Source: Chara braunii | Taxonomy: Eukaryota; Streptophyta; Charophyceae; Charales; Characeae | Reading direction: 5' to 3' | NCBI GenBank assembly: GCA_003427395.1 | Contig: BFEA01000049.1 | Location: forward strand, 767,724 to 801,576 | Length of the DNA stretch: 33,853 nt | Part shown: positions 20,380 through 30,953 of the stretch, in pieces | Numbering within the stretch: position 1 is the stretch's first letter | How the letters are laid out: each line of letters begins with the position of its first letter | The notes under the pieces: generated by a model | Seen by the model: the letters and a program-made list of their open reading frames with translations, nothing else | The model's database searches: none | Told to the model about the DNA's origin: nothing | Made by a program: the position numbers and the translations under genes

Positions 20380-22337
20380 TCCTACCAGATCTCTATTTTG
20401 TCTGCCACTGTATCTACCAGAAATATCTAAGCGCGGCCCTATATGATACAAACAAAAATGGGACACGGTACTGCGGTACCGGGGGTGGGCTGTTGAGGCT
20501 AGTGAATCCTTTCATTAACCCTTTTTCTTCTTTACCGCTACTTATCCCTTAAAGTGAAGATCTGGCTAATGTGACGGTAGGTCATTTGGGGAGGAACTCA
20601 ACGAGTCTAAATTTTGAATGGTACTCATACATAGCTGTTGATAAACAGGTCGTGTGTGCAAGTCCTGAATGCTACTTACATGTAGCTGTTGATAAACAGT
20701 CCATGACTTCAAATCCTGATGACAGACACAGCACTGTCTGTCTGTCAACCCTTCTTCACCTCTTTCTACCCCTTTCTCCGTTTTTTGTGCTGCATGGCCT
20801 GGCATCCACTTGTTTCTGATGAAAAAGGGAAAACCATCCACATTGATACCACAGTGTTTTTATTCAGCAACGTTTCAGCTCTTTCTACAGGGATCTTACA
20901 CTTCAGCTAACAGCGAGTTGCTGTTATGGTGGTCACCCAGAGCTTCTGGTACAGCAAACTTTTGTGTCTTTTCAAATAATAATTTATCTATTTCGAATGG
21001 CCAACCTCTGTTGCCTTCCGCAAGTGCAGACAGCAGAAGCCATCTTAAGTTCACACTGGGCATCCGATGATGGAGAGGGTAGCGATGAAGTAAACGATGG
21101 TCTTGGCCGATATTATGATGCCTGTTGATCTTCTTTGCCTGATAAGAGGGGTGTGAAAAGAATAGGGTAGATAGTTCTAGATAAGAGCCCTGCTATGTTT
21201 GGAAACTTGGAAGCATCCAGACATTCAGGTTATAAACGTTATATTCACAGTTCAGTTTTGGGGAAACCTTATAGCTCATGCTACATTAATTGCACGATTC
21301 TGAGCATTTTTTAGGGTAATTGTCAGCCACAGGCTGGATCCTGGGGCGTTAACTCCATCAAACCATAAGTCATTATCTTTTCATATTCTGCCAGAGCGGT
21401 AAGATTACGGAAGAGCCTCTTCCCTCTTCAGTATGGCTGAGAAGACAACACGTCAGTTGGGCCCACTTTATCACCTGCCACTCCACTGTAGATAATGAAA
21501 GGGGATGCATGTTCCTCCTCTCTTTTGTGCCACCCTTGCGTCTCTTGACCGCTTGCTGTTCATTAGCCTCAAACCAAGTGATTGTATTCTTGGTTGGGCA
21601 TCCGTTTATTTCACACTGTGGTAGTATCTGTAGACGAGGGGGACAAGGGTATGGTTGTTGGCAGGCTACAACAGCCTATGAGCCTATGAGGAGGTTCAGC
21701 AGTAGCATGAGCTGGAGCTTCCAGGTATGCCCATGGAAGGTGTCTGCATACAATACAAGCGGCAGCTGGTCATTCAGTTTGTCCATTTGCAACTCTGTGT
21801 CAATAACATAATTTCATGAGTCTACCATAGAGTTGGCCTCGTTAAACAGATTCAACTATGACAGCAATATCACTCGACAACTTTGTCATTTCATCAATAC
21901 ATTGGATGAACGGGTATGCCAAAATTGACATGAGCATCCAGATGGTAAATCACCCAAACCGCATCCAAGATTTAGCTCCAGAAACAGAACAGGCTCCCGC
22001 ACACCGTAATCGCACTTCAGTCTAGCTTACTTGCAGATGATCGAGATTAACCTCTCCAGTGTCTCCACAAGGAGTTGAGAGATGCCCTTGGCTAAGCAGC
22101 CGTTGACCGAATGGGCCACAAATCACAAGGGAAAAAAGAGCACGATGACAAAAAACACAACCTAGCAAGAGATGCTCAACAGGGATCCCTGGTATGTGCC
22201 AGTTCATAATGGCCTCCCGACTCTCAATAATAGTCAATAATACTCCATATCAATCACCTTGCAACAAAACAACCAATCCACTAGGTTAACAAAGTGCTCA
22301 AGTTGCATTAGCCAGTCCATCAGAACTTTTTTTTTTC
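20380..22337. other. Flanking DNA, no recognised gene
   Basis: AT-richer sequence with no supported coding region. Visible items are an imperfect repeat of about 51 bp (AGCTGTTGATAAACAG at about 20633 and 20684) and the PLE/hammerhead-like motif at 20862-20907. The remainder to 22337 shows short, composition-driven open frames only. Confidence 0.5.
20862..20907 (-). other. Degenerate PLE/hammerhead-like motif
   Basis: Read on the - strand it has CTGAAG, then GATCCCTGTAGAAAGAGC, then TGAAACGTTGCTGAATAAA. The CTGA...GAAACGTTG...AATAAA arrangement recalls repeats carrying type I hammerhead ribozymes, such as Penelope-like elements, but the CUGANGA box and stem II are imperfect. No Penelope RT or GIY-YIG reading frame is seen nearby. 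Confidence 0.35.
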
Positions 22338-22409
22338 AATTTGGACCATTTCAGGGGCCATGCTAATCTTCTCTGCATCATTCCAATTTTAATGGATGTC
22401 CTGAAGGAC
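22338..22409 (-). pseudogene. U6 snRNA pseudogene, internally deleted
   Basis: U6 is the RNA polymerase III spliceosomal RNA at the catalytic centre. On the - strand the sequence begins GTCCTTCAGGACATCC (5' stem-loop), continues AAAATTGGAA and CAGAGAAGATTAGCATGG (matching the conserved U6 centre), then jumps from CCCCTG to AAATGGTCCAAATT. Compared with canonical U6, about 25 nt including most of the internal stem-loop are missing, and several bases differ. The terminal oligo-U of real U6 is replaced by TTG followed by about 10 A, suggesting an RNA copied back with an A tail. Without the internal stem-loop it cannot work as U6, and no upstream promoter elements were recognised. Confidence 0.9.
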
Positions 22410-24875
22410 TATACCCTTGAAAGTGTTTGCAAGGTTTCATTGAATTTCTCAAACATTCTCAATCATTGGTAAATTCAGTGAATCTCATGGAGTTGTTTCA
22501 GCATCGGTTGAGCGGATGGCTAGAAGGGTCATGCATGGGCATCTCCCATTTCATGTGAACAGATGTATTCCATGAGAGGCAATGCCCAACACATTGTGTT
22601 CTGTTTTATGGTTCTTATGGTTTTCCCTTGTTAGGATTGTGCAAGGGAACGAAGTCAAAACCCGCACAAGCAAAATCATTGGGTCATAGCTTTTGGCCAA
22701 GCCGAAATTTTGGCCTGCGGTCTAGGGTCAAATCGAGGGACGCAGGGCCTGCAGAAGTGAAGTTAAGGCCTGCACTATGCCTTAGACGAGAAGGTGCGCC
22801 TGCACTATAGCTTAGCATGAGAAAGTGAGGTTTGAGGGAGATACCATATCCTGTAGTGAAAGAGACAGAGAGGAAGGATTACCTGGTCTTAACTATTGAT
22901 GTTGCTGTCAGTGGAGGAACAGTGCTTCAGTTCTTAAGGCTGGTGTCGCTGTGGCCATTGTTATTCTCCATTACACCAGAGTAATATTGGGTTTGAGACT
23001 GCCTTCGCAAATTGGCGAAGCGTTGGAAAAGGAGTACTGGCTTCATCATTGAGGAAAAGATATGTGATGATTACAGAGGTGGCGAGAAGAGAGGGAAGTG
23101 ACCAGAGGCAGAAGGAAGAAGACAAGACAATATGACAAATCAGTTGACTATTATGAAAGGATTTCACGCTGTGTCAGTGTCCCAGGGGCCGTTCCCGAGT
23201 CCCAAATGGTCCCAGTCCCACGAGTCTGCAAGCCCAGCGGCTGAAACAACGGTTTGGAGTCCGTAGGTCGAATAGGGTTTGGTAGGTAAATTGTTGTAGG
23301 GTCGTTAGAAGTTGTAGGCCCAGTACCCGACAAGAAAGTCCCGAGTCCAATTTTGCAGCAGCATCCTAGGAAATTCCGCTAGGTTTCAGAACTGGCAAAG
23401 TGCAGCCGACAGGCCGATGTGACCGGTACCAGTCTGAAACCGACAAAGACATCACTTCAGCTGCTATTTATAGATGCTGCAGTGTTTCCATCGGGTCACT
23501 TGTCAATTCGCATGTTGCAGGAAGGGCGACCAAGCCAGTTGGGCACTTGGGTGTTAAGGAAGGAGAAGGGTGACCGGGCGCCATAGCTGGGGTTGCCAGG
23601 GAGGATGACGATGGCCATAGCTGTAGGGTAGGAGAGAGACAGAGAGAGAAGGATTGGGGAGTGCATTCAGAAAGCGAGAGTGAGCGGTCCAAGATTGAGA
23701 GTGGGAGACAGAAGTGATCAGAGAGAGAGAGAGGGAGCGAACTGAGTGGGAGTATACCTGTGTGTTGGGAAAGGCGAGCGAGCACGTGCTGTTGTGCGAA
23801 CTTTCGGTGTGATGCATGTGGGAGTTTGCCATCAGATATGAGTTGGTTCATTGCAATTACTTGTTTATTCTCCTCCTTCAATGCCTCTCCTTTTTTTTAA
23901 AAGGGTCCAGCACTCCGGTTCTTTTCCACTTGCAAGCCACTGAATATAGATGAATATTCAACCCACGCTCCAAGTCGTTACGGCCGAGGACTCCCAACAG
24001 AATTGATTGCTCCCAGACAGGAGGATTGACTGCCGGATGTGCCCATGCAGATGTTCTTACCCTTCCGTTTCGAGCTTGCTACCCGCTCCGCAAAGCATAC
24101 TGAGAACCAGGTTTAACCTGCTCCTCTTAGTCGATAAAATGGCTGCCTGACCACCTCTACCATTTAAGAACAGATCCTCCTGTAGCCCTTTAAGGAGGTA
24201 CACTATTTGACTTTATCCTTTTTCAGATCCACCCCTCAACTGGTAGACTTCCAGATCCTCATTATCCATGGAGTCCTGAATAGCATGCTGCTCCCTTGTG
24301 ACAACTTTTCTTGAGATCTTTGTAGTCTAAACATGTAACAACTATCTGGCCCTTCAGGCGTTCAAAATATGCTGCTCTTCTGTAACTCCCAGAGCTCCAT
24401 TGCTTCTTAGTCCTCTATTATATCCATATTGGATTCTGGTCACTATGGGGATTGTCTGTGGTTGATCTGCTTGAGATCTCCAAATTGTGCCAATCTTTCC
24501 ATTGTAAATACAGCCCATTGTCGTTGGCCAGCCAATTCTGCTGCAATTTCGCCTTGGTTTTCCTCTCATACACCACCCTTGATGGTATCAAGGTTTTGTC
24601 GGTCCTTTACACTTGATTTCAACTTCTGCTAGGCCTTCGGTCCAAGCCCAGATGTCCTCCTGTTGGTTCCTTGTTGCATCCAGCTTAATGATGCATCTCT
24701 CTTGAGCTGATGGTCCTGATTTGTGCCTCCAGCTCCTTCCAAGCATCGGTGAGAACAATGGAGGCTTTCAAGCTAGCTTCTGAAATGCAAGTGAATTGGA
24801 ACAAGACAGTGGGCTGGTGGCTGTCCGATGACCCCTCCCCCCGAGTCCACCTCTGAACAGGTCATGGACGACATG
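22410..24875. other. Flanking DNA, no recognised gene
   Basis: No protein family is recognised. Items seen: two imperfect 30-bp tandem units (GCCTGCACTAT at 22768 and 22798), GA-rich simple sequence at about 23626-23740, and a - strand open frame at 24354-24569 without known motifs. Some of this is probably old repeat DNA, but the sequence alone does not identify it. Confidence 0.45.
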
Positions 24876-24933
<58 letters not shown>

Positions 24934-25165
24934 CAGTGCCACCACTACCACCACTCCTACTACCACTACCACCACTACTACCACTACTACTACCAATACT
25001 GCTACAACTACTGCTACTACTACTGCTACTACTACTACTACCACTACTACTGCTGCTGCTACTACTTCTGCTACTACTACTACTACTGCTACCCCTACTG
25101 CTACTACTTCTTCTACTACTACCTCAGTAGCTCAGCAGTAGAGCAGTCGGCTGTACGACATACTA

Positions 25166-25244
<79 letters not shown>

Positions 25245-25350
25245 CACTCCTACTACCACTACCACCACCGCTACCACTACCACCACTACTACCACTACGA
25301 CTACGACTACTACTACTACTACCAGGACTTCTACTACTACCACTACTACT
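24876..25350. repeat. Interrupted CTA/CCA trinucleotide tract
   Basis: Nearly 475 bases of CTA repeats are interspersed with CCA, TGC and TTC variants. They are interrupted at 25125-25162 by a non-repetitive tRNA-like segment. All six frames give low-complexity homopolymer-like peptides (Leu, Val, Ser), which are not genes. Confidence 0.95.
25125..25162 (+). other. tRNA-like fragment inside the trinucleotide tract
   Basis: GTAGCTCAGCAGTAGAGC resembles a tRNA D-arm with an internal A-box. It is followed by AGTCGGCTGTACGACA, which could be an anticodon-arm remnant. No T-arm or acceptor stem follows, so it is at most a SINE head or tRNA fragment. Confidence 0.4.
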
Positions 25351-25723
25351 GGGGAAGAAGCTATCCTGTACCTGGGAATTCAAGTCAACAAGGATGGCAC
25401 ATAGCCAGGGATGGGTCAGAACCTAATAGCCAAAACTATTAACCCCACTGGCACGCTGCAAGAAAACCCAGGCTTCCCTTCGAGGCAGGGCCATGATGAT
25501 CAATACATCAGTTCTGTACGTACTCTGGTATCTGGCCTCTATTTGGTCCCTTCCTGATGAATCTTTTGATCTTTTAATTTTTAAAGAAAAAGACTTGTTT
25601 AATCTTCGTAAAGAAGGGAAAGCCGGGTCTCGCGTGATGCTGTCCCACGAGACGCTTTCCCTGTCCAGCCCAGGGCTGCGTGGTACGCTCATGTTTCTTT
25701 TCCCTGTTTCGTGTCAGACCTGA
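25351..25723 (+). pseudogene. LINE-type reverse transcriptase fragment
   Basis: The first part reads EEAILYLGIQVNKDGT, recalling the YLG motif late in non-LTR retrotransposon RTs. After a frame change near 25460 the sequence reads QASLRGRAMMINTSVL and WYLASIWSLP, matching the thumb region seen in LINEs (GR.x.IN.VL...P). Stops and the frame change show a dead fragment. The upstream end merges into the trinucleotide tract, and no endonuclease or full RT core is present. Family assignment by motif only. Confidence 0.55.
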
Positions 25724-26724
25724 GGCTTTTGTTTGGGGGGGGGGGTCATGCATTTATCTATCCTCATCCATGCTCCGACCTTCCCCTCCTCCCGTATGTC
25801 TGCATGTCCGTCTAGCCCTTACCCGACATTGAAGGGGGGGAACAAACAATCAACCGATTAATCGATCAAATTTGATTGATTGATCGAAAGAGAGAGAGAG
25901 AGAGAAAGAGAGAGAAAAAGAGAGAGGGAGCGAGCATCAGGCCGGAGGGATTTTTTTCGTTTTTTAACAGTTCATATATTGCATCAACACCAATTGAGGC
26001 CGGGGACCTCACAATTTTACCCGGTGAGGCAAAAAAAAAATACTGGGGCCATGACCCAGCCTCGGCTAGGCTGAGGACAATCAGCCAAATATGAAATCCT
26101 ACCTACCGGCAGGGATTGAGAACTAGTTCTACCACCAAGCACTACCGCTACGAAACCAACAGGACGTAGGAGAGGCTAGGACGTAGGCACACGAAAACAG
26201 AAAACCAGAATGGAAACACTGTCTGGCTTTCTACGAATACTAATCCTGGCCAACATTGTTCTATCATCCGCTACAGAGGAAGAGAAACTACTAAGAACCA
26301 AACAGACTTTAGAAGAAACCAATAAAAAGAGAGAAAGAACCATGCCTGCACTGATGCTAGTGGCATAAACAAGAGCTACAAGATAATAGTCAAGAGGAGC
26401 TATCATGATCCCCTCAACATTATACCTTCAACAACCACGGAGCAAAAGTGAACCGACCTGCAGAGAACCATTCGGCCATGTTCTCAGAAACCAGTCTCTT
26501 CTTTTGTTTTCTTCTTTTTCTTCTTTTTGCAAGGACGATGAGCGATAGCGAACTTCAGAAATCAAACAGCATCGTACATACAAGACCAGATAGTCGTGAC
26601 CTCGAACCAAGAGCAGAATTGCATCACGAATTTCACCAAATAAGAACACACCAAGAGCTCATAATTGACAATGCTGGTATAGTCTCATCATCATCATCAA
26701 TGAAGAACCAATGTTGATATCCTA
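25724..26724. other. Flanking DNA with simple repeats
   Basis: It contains an 11-G run (25735-25745), a (GA)n tract (25886-25930), a 10-A run near 26032 and polypyrimidine at about 26497-26530. No gene is recognised. It ends at the library adapter. Confidence 0.6.
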
Positions 26725-26760
26725 GTCTCTTATACACATCTAGATGTGTATAAGAGACAG
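26725..26760. other. Nextera mate-pair junction adapter (artefact)
   Basis: GTCTCTTATACACATCT (26725-26741) is followed at once by its reverse complement AGATGTGTATAAGAGACAG (26742-26760). These are the Tn5 mosaic-end sequences joined tail to tail as in circularised Nextera mate-pair libraries. The left copy lacks its first two expected bases. The sequence is man-made and marks an unreliable join. Confidence 0.97.
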
Positions 26761-27435
26761 CTGCAATGCCGCCGGATGACGTCAACAGCTTCACCGAAGT
26801 ACGAGCAGATCTCGGACAATGCCGTCGCTTCTAGCACCAGGTATGTCTCTCGTATCACTCACAACCCTGTTCCCCAACTCACAGATGCCACTTGCACCCA
26901 AGGACCACCCTGCGCCTCACCCAGCTCCCAGCAGTGCAGCTCGGCTATGGCTGCCTGCTCCTTCCAGCTCGCCCGTGAGCGCGCGAGCGCTAGCCAGCTT
27001 CAGCGCAGCAGCGCTTGTGCAACATGCAGCCAGCACCCAAATGTCCAATGCGGAGGCAGACCCTTCGCTATATGGAAGTGGCCTGCCTGCCTTCTGCCCC
27101 AGGCTGCGCTGGGCCTTTCCCAAGAAGCTTCCGGTAGGTCCCAGTAGGCTGAGGCCCAGTCCAAACGAATTGGCCCAGGGCTGCCGACAGTTACCTGTGC
27201 TCAACTGCCCGCAACCTGAGTTGGGCCTATGTTACGAATCTCGCCCAGGGCCTGACTCAGATGCATTTGATAAAGGAAGCCAGGGCCTGGGCGCTAACCA
27301 ACTGGCGCAGCGCAACTGCCTGAATTTCCCCAGTAAATAGGCCTCTGAGGGTCTGTCAGGCCTGCCTTCACTTAGGGCGGCCGACGCTGTTGCAAATAGG
27401 GCCCAGTGGAGCTTATCGAGGCCTTGTGCCTCGCA
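26761..27435 (-). repeat. 3' LTR of element B, truncated by adapter
   Basis: On the - strand it starts TGCGAGGCAC, matching the A-family terminus TGCGAGG, and shares one copy of CGCCCTAAGTGAAGG and further blocks with the A LTRs. Similarity continues to the adapter. By alignment with 2467-2719, roughly the last 250 bp of the LTR are absent and are not found on the other side of the adapter. Confidence 0.85.
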
Positions 27436-27446
27436 TTCCCTCCTCC
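27436..27446 (-). promoter_or_regulatory. Polypurine tract of B
   Basis: GGAGGAGGGAA on the - strand abuts the 3' LTR start, as in A1 and A2. Confidence 0.85.
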
Positions 27447-30400
27447 ATTCTTCGATAATCTGGCGCTTTCCTTTTCGTAAAGACTTCTCATAGTGGGCGA
27501 CTACCTGTGGAGCGGTCTGCATCAGTTCCTCCCTTGTGAACCATCTGTCCTCCTTTGGATCAGTGTGATGTCTGAACCGAACTCGATACTGCAGCTTCGG
27601 TTTCGGAGGACGTCCTCTGCCTGTTAGTCTTGGAACTGGCATCTCCCGGTGGTCAACAATATCATCGATGCCGACCTCTCCATCCATGGTCGGGGGCAGC
27701 ATTGAGCGACGAGATGGAAACTGATCTGTTTCTTTAAAAGGTGCAAGCTTTGAAGCATGAAAAAAAACAGGGTAAGTGTGTAAGTGACCAGGGATGTGAA
27801 CAACATAAGATGGCCCATCTGGTTCATTCCCAACAACATCCAGAATCTCCCATGGTCCAAAGTACTGTGGCATGAGCTTGCAGGAGATCCCGTGCTCCTG
27901 TCCCAGTTCTGAAGACTTGACCCAGACTCTCTCTCCTACCTGAAACGTGGATGGGCGGCGGTGTTTGTTCTCAGACTCTATCATTTCCGCCTGTGCCTTG
28001 TGCATCTGCTCAACACCCTGCTGCATCAGTTGCTCATATCGATAAGCAAACTCTGAAGTCCCTGGTGCAGCAGGGGGCTGGTTGTCAGGTAGTAAGAAAT
28101 CGAGGGGCAGTCTAGGCTTAAGGGTTAATAGCAGACTATTCGGGCTCACGCCCGTTGTGCTATGAACTGCGTTGTTGTACAGGCTGGCAATGAGAGCAAG
28201 TTTCTCATCCCAGTCTACCTGATTTGGCTTGATGTAATGCCTCAGCAGGTGCTGTACAGTGCGGTTCAACTGTTCTGCTTGACCATTCGCCTCGGGATGG
28301 TTTCCTGATGTCATCTGCAGCTGCGGCTTTCCACAGTTCACTTGTGAATCGCACATCATGGTCACTGACTATAGATTTTGGCAATCCAAAATCTCTAACC
28401 CAATTCTCTTTAAACAGCTTGATCACCTGCTCAGTCTTCGCAGTCTCCGGCATTGCAACTAACCTAGCGTACTTACTAAACCTATCCACGATAACAAAGA
28501 TGTGTCTCATTCCACTCTTGCTGGTGACCAGCGTATCCATGAAGTCCATGGACAGGCTCTCACCAGGCCTTTCTGGAATCGGAAGGGGCTTCAGGAGCCC
28601 AAGAGGGGCCTGTGTACGGGCTTGTCTCTCTGACAGACCTGACAAGTTTCCACGTATAGCTTGGAATCTCTGAGCAACTCAAACTCGGCAGAAGTCACCT
28701 TGTCCTTCCCCTTAAGTCTGCGTATGATCTCAGACATAAACCGGTCCTCGCGATAGGCCTCCACCTTAGACTGAGTAACATCGTCCGCAAGCCCAAACTC
28801 AGTGATCAGCGCACCAGAGAAATCTGGTCTACGCGACAGCGCATCAGCAACCTTGTTGTACTCGCCCTTAATGTACTGGGGCTCAAAGTCATACTGCTCT
28901 ATGACTTCAATCCAACGCTTCAAAGCGTCAGAGAGCACAAGCTGGGTTCTCATCCACTTCAGGGTCTGGTGATCAGTCCTTACGGAGAAGAACCTCCCAA
29001 GGTGATAGTGTCTCCAATGGGTGAGCGCCTTATAGATCGCATAAAGTTCCTTCTCATAGGTGGATTTAGCCAACTTCTGAGAGGGCATCTTTTTGGACAT
29101 GTACTCTACTGGCCTCAACTTCTTCCCCTCTTGCTGCGCAAGTACGACGCCTATGCCATATATTGGCTAGCATCCGTTAGTTACTACAAATGACTTGTCA
29201 GGATCAGGAAGTTTCAAGACCTCGTGATGCGTCAACGCATGCTTCAGATGTCTAAACGTAGCCTCGCATCTGTCTGTCCACTCCCCTGGGGTGTCAAGGC
29301 GACTCAGGTCAGTCAAAGGGGCGGCAACTATGCTATAGTTCTTCACGAAATTGTGATAGTAGCCGGTCATCCCTAAGAAAGACCTCATCTCAGTCACAGA
29401 CTGAGGACGCGGTCAGTCACGAATGTTGGCCACCTTCGCGTCATCAGGCTTTAATCCCTCCACAGAAATCTCATGACGCAAGTACAAGACACGAGTGCGG
29501 CCAAACTCACACTTCTCACCGTTGATCTTGAACTTGTGCTGTCGCAGAAGACATAGGACTTTGTCCAAGTGCGCAACGCGCTCCTTGACAATCTTACTAA
29601 AAATAAGTATGTCATCGAGGTACACGATGACAAACTTATCCAAGTAGTCATGAAATATCCGATTCATAGCGTGTTGAAAGGTGCCAGGAGCATTGCAAAC
29701 GCCGAAAGGCATCACCACAAACTCGTACAGAACGTACCTGGTCTGAAAAGTGGTTTTGTGTTGATCCTCGGGCCGGATTGCAATTTGATGGTACTCGGAC
29801 TTCAAATCTATCTTACTGAAGTACCGACACCCTTGCACTCTATCTAGCAAGTCATCGTTGCGTGGTAGGGGCTCTCTGTCCTTGACAGTGATGGCATTGA
29901 GGCCCCTATAGTCAATGCACATCCTAAGTGTTCCTTCCTTCTTTTTTGGTACGAATAGGACCGGTGAACCATAAGGAGAAACACTCGGCCGCATCCAACC
30001 CTTTTCTACGAGTTCCCTGAGTTGTCGGCGAAGCTCGTCAAGCTCGCCTGGAGACATCTGATAGATCCTACCCTTTGGGATGCTAGACCCTGGGCTAATC
30101 TCTATCGCGTGGACGACCTCCCTCTCAACAACCCATGTCGACTCTTCAAATAGATCAGGGTATTTAGCAACTACTCCCTCTATCTCCGGCGGCATTTTCA
30201 CCGGCTCGCCTGCAGCAGAGACATAAACTAGATACGTACCCTCCTCCTGATTTTGCTTATAGTAATCATAGAACGTGGCCGCACACATGCATCCGTGGGA
30301 CTCAATCAGACTACTAGCTTTGAACTTACACAATCTGGCAGTCCCCCCACCTGGCAAAGTGTGTTTGACCACTTTTCGGTCCCAGTCAAACTGGGGCTGT

Positions 30401-30953
30401 GCCACAGAGAGGTAGTACATACCTAACAACATATCTATGGGGAGTTCATCGCTCACTAGGAACGAGACACGATGTCTCAGTTCCCCTCCCGCGTACGGGA
30501 AACAACACTCAACATCTTGGAGGTAGTCATTGACTACCATGCGCTGTTTGTTGGCACAGGTCGACTCCACAGGTCGACTCAGGCGCTGCACTTGCCCCTG
30601 TAAGCGCAGCCTCTCAACGCACGCGCGACTAATGAAGTTCCTAGCCGAGCAAGTGTCATAATAGGCCCCGGCCTTGCGGCCACCAATGACTACCTCGCTG
30701 ACGAACATCTCACCCTTAGGGGCTTTGACCAATGTCGTCAAAGAAGCTAGTGGGTTTGTTCTAGACCACTCCTCCTCTAGCTCCCCTAAGGACTCAAACA
30801 CATTCATCGAATGGAGGCTTGATGGGTCTGAACGTGTTTGCGGGACGACGATGGAGTCAGTAGCTTGGGCCATCTCTCGAGAAGGTGAGGGTGTGTCCAC
30901 CACCTCGCCCCTAGCATGAACAGCTACTATTCCTACTGGCCCGACGTGTTTCC
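27436..30953 (-). pseudogene. pol: pol of B (broken)
   Basis: The frame follows the slippery site, with GPVGIVAV matching GPVGVLAA of family A. The protease active site reads YDTCSA, so the usual Gly after Asp-Thr is Cys. RT keeps [15 protein letters not shown] and an intact YLDD box (near 29620). A TGA at 29413-29415 replaces a Trp codon, and a stop at 29167 sits in the RNase H TNxxS region. At about 28670-28685 a deletion removes roughly 60-70 residues, including the two His of the integrase zinc finger, leaving CQVCQRDK. Frameshifts follow near 28620 and 28330 (a 20-bp deletion). The chromodomain-like C-terminus (about 27480-27690) is intact. The frame has no stop before the 3' LTR and reads on to 27232. 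Confidence 0.9.

Noticed and set aside
24828-25383. Open frames of poly-Leu, poly-Val and poly-Ser on both strands
   Set aside because: They are translations of the CTA/CCA trinucleotide tract. There is no non-repetitive domain.
26100-26150. Possible tRNA or SINE on the - strand (GGTAGTGCTTGGTGGTAG, TTCTCAATCCC)
   Set aside because: The A-box and B-box likeness is weak, and no cloverleaf can be built. Not enough to call.
26746-27147. 133-codon open frame beginning MYKRQ
   Set aside because: It begins in the Nextera adapter and continues through an LTR. It is an artefact.
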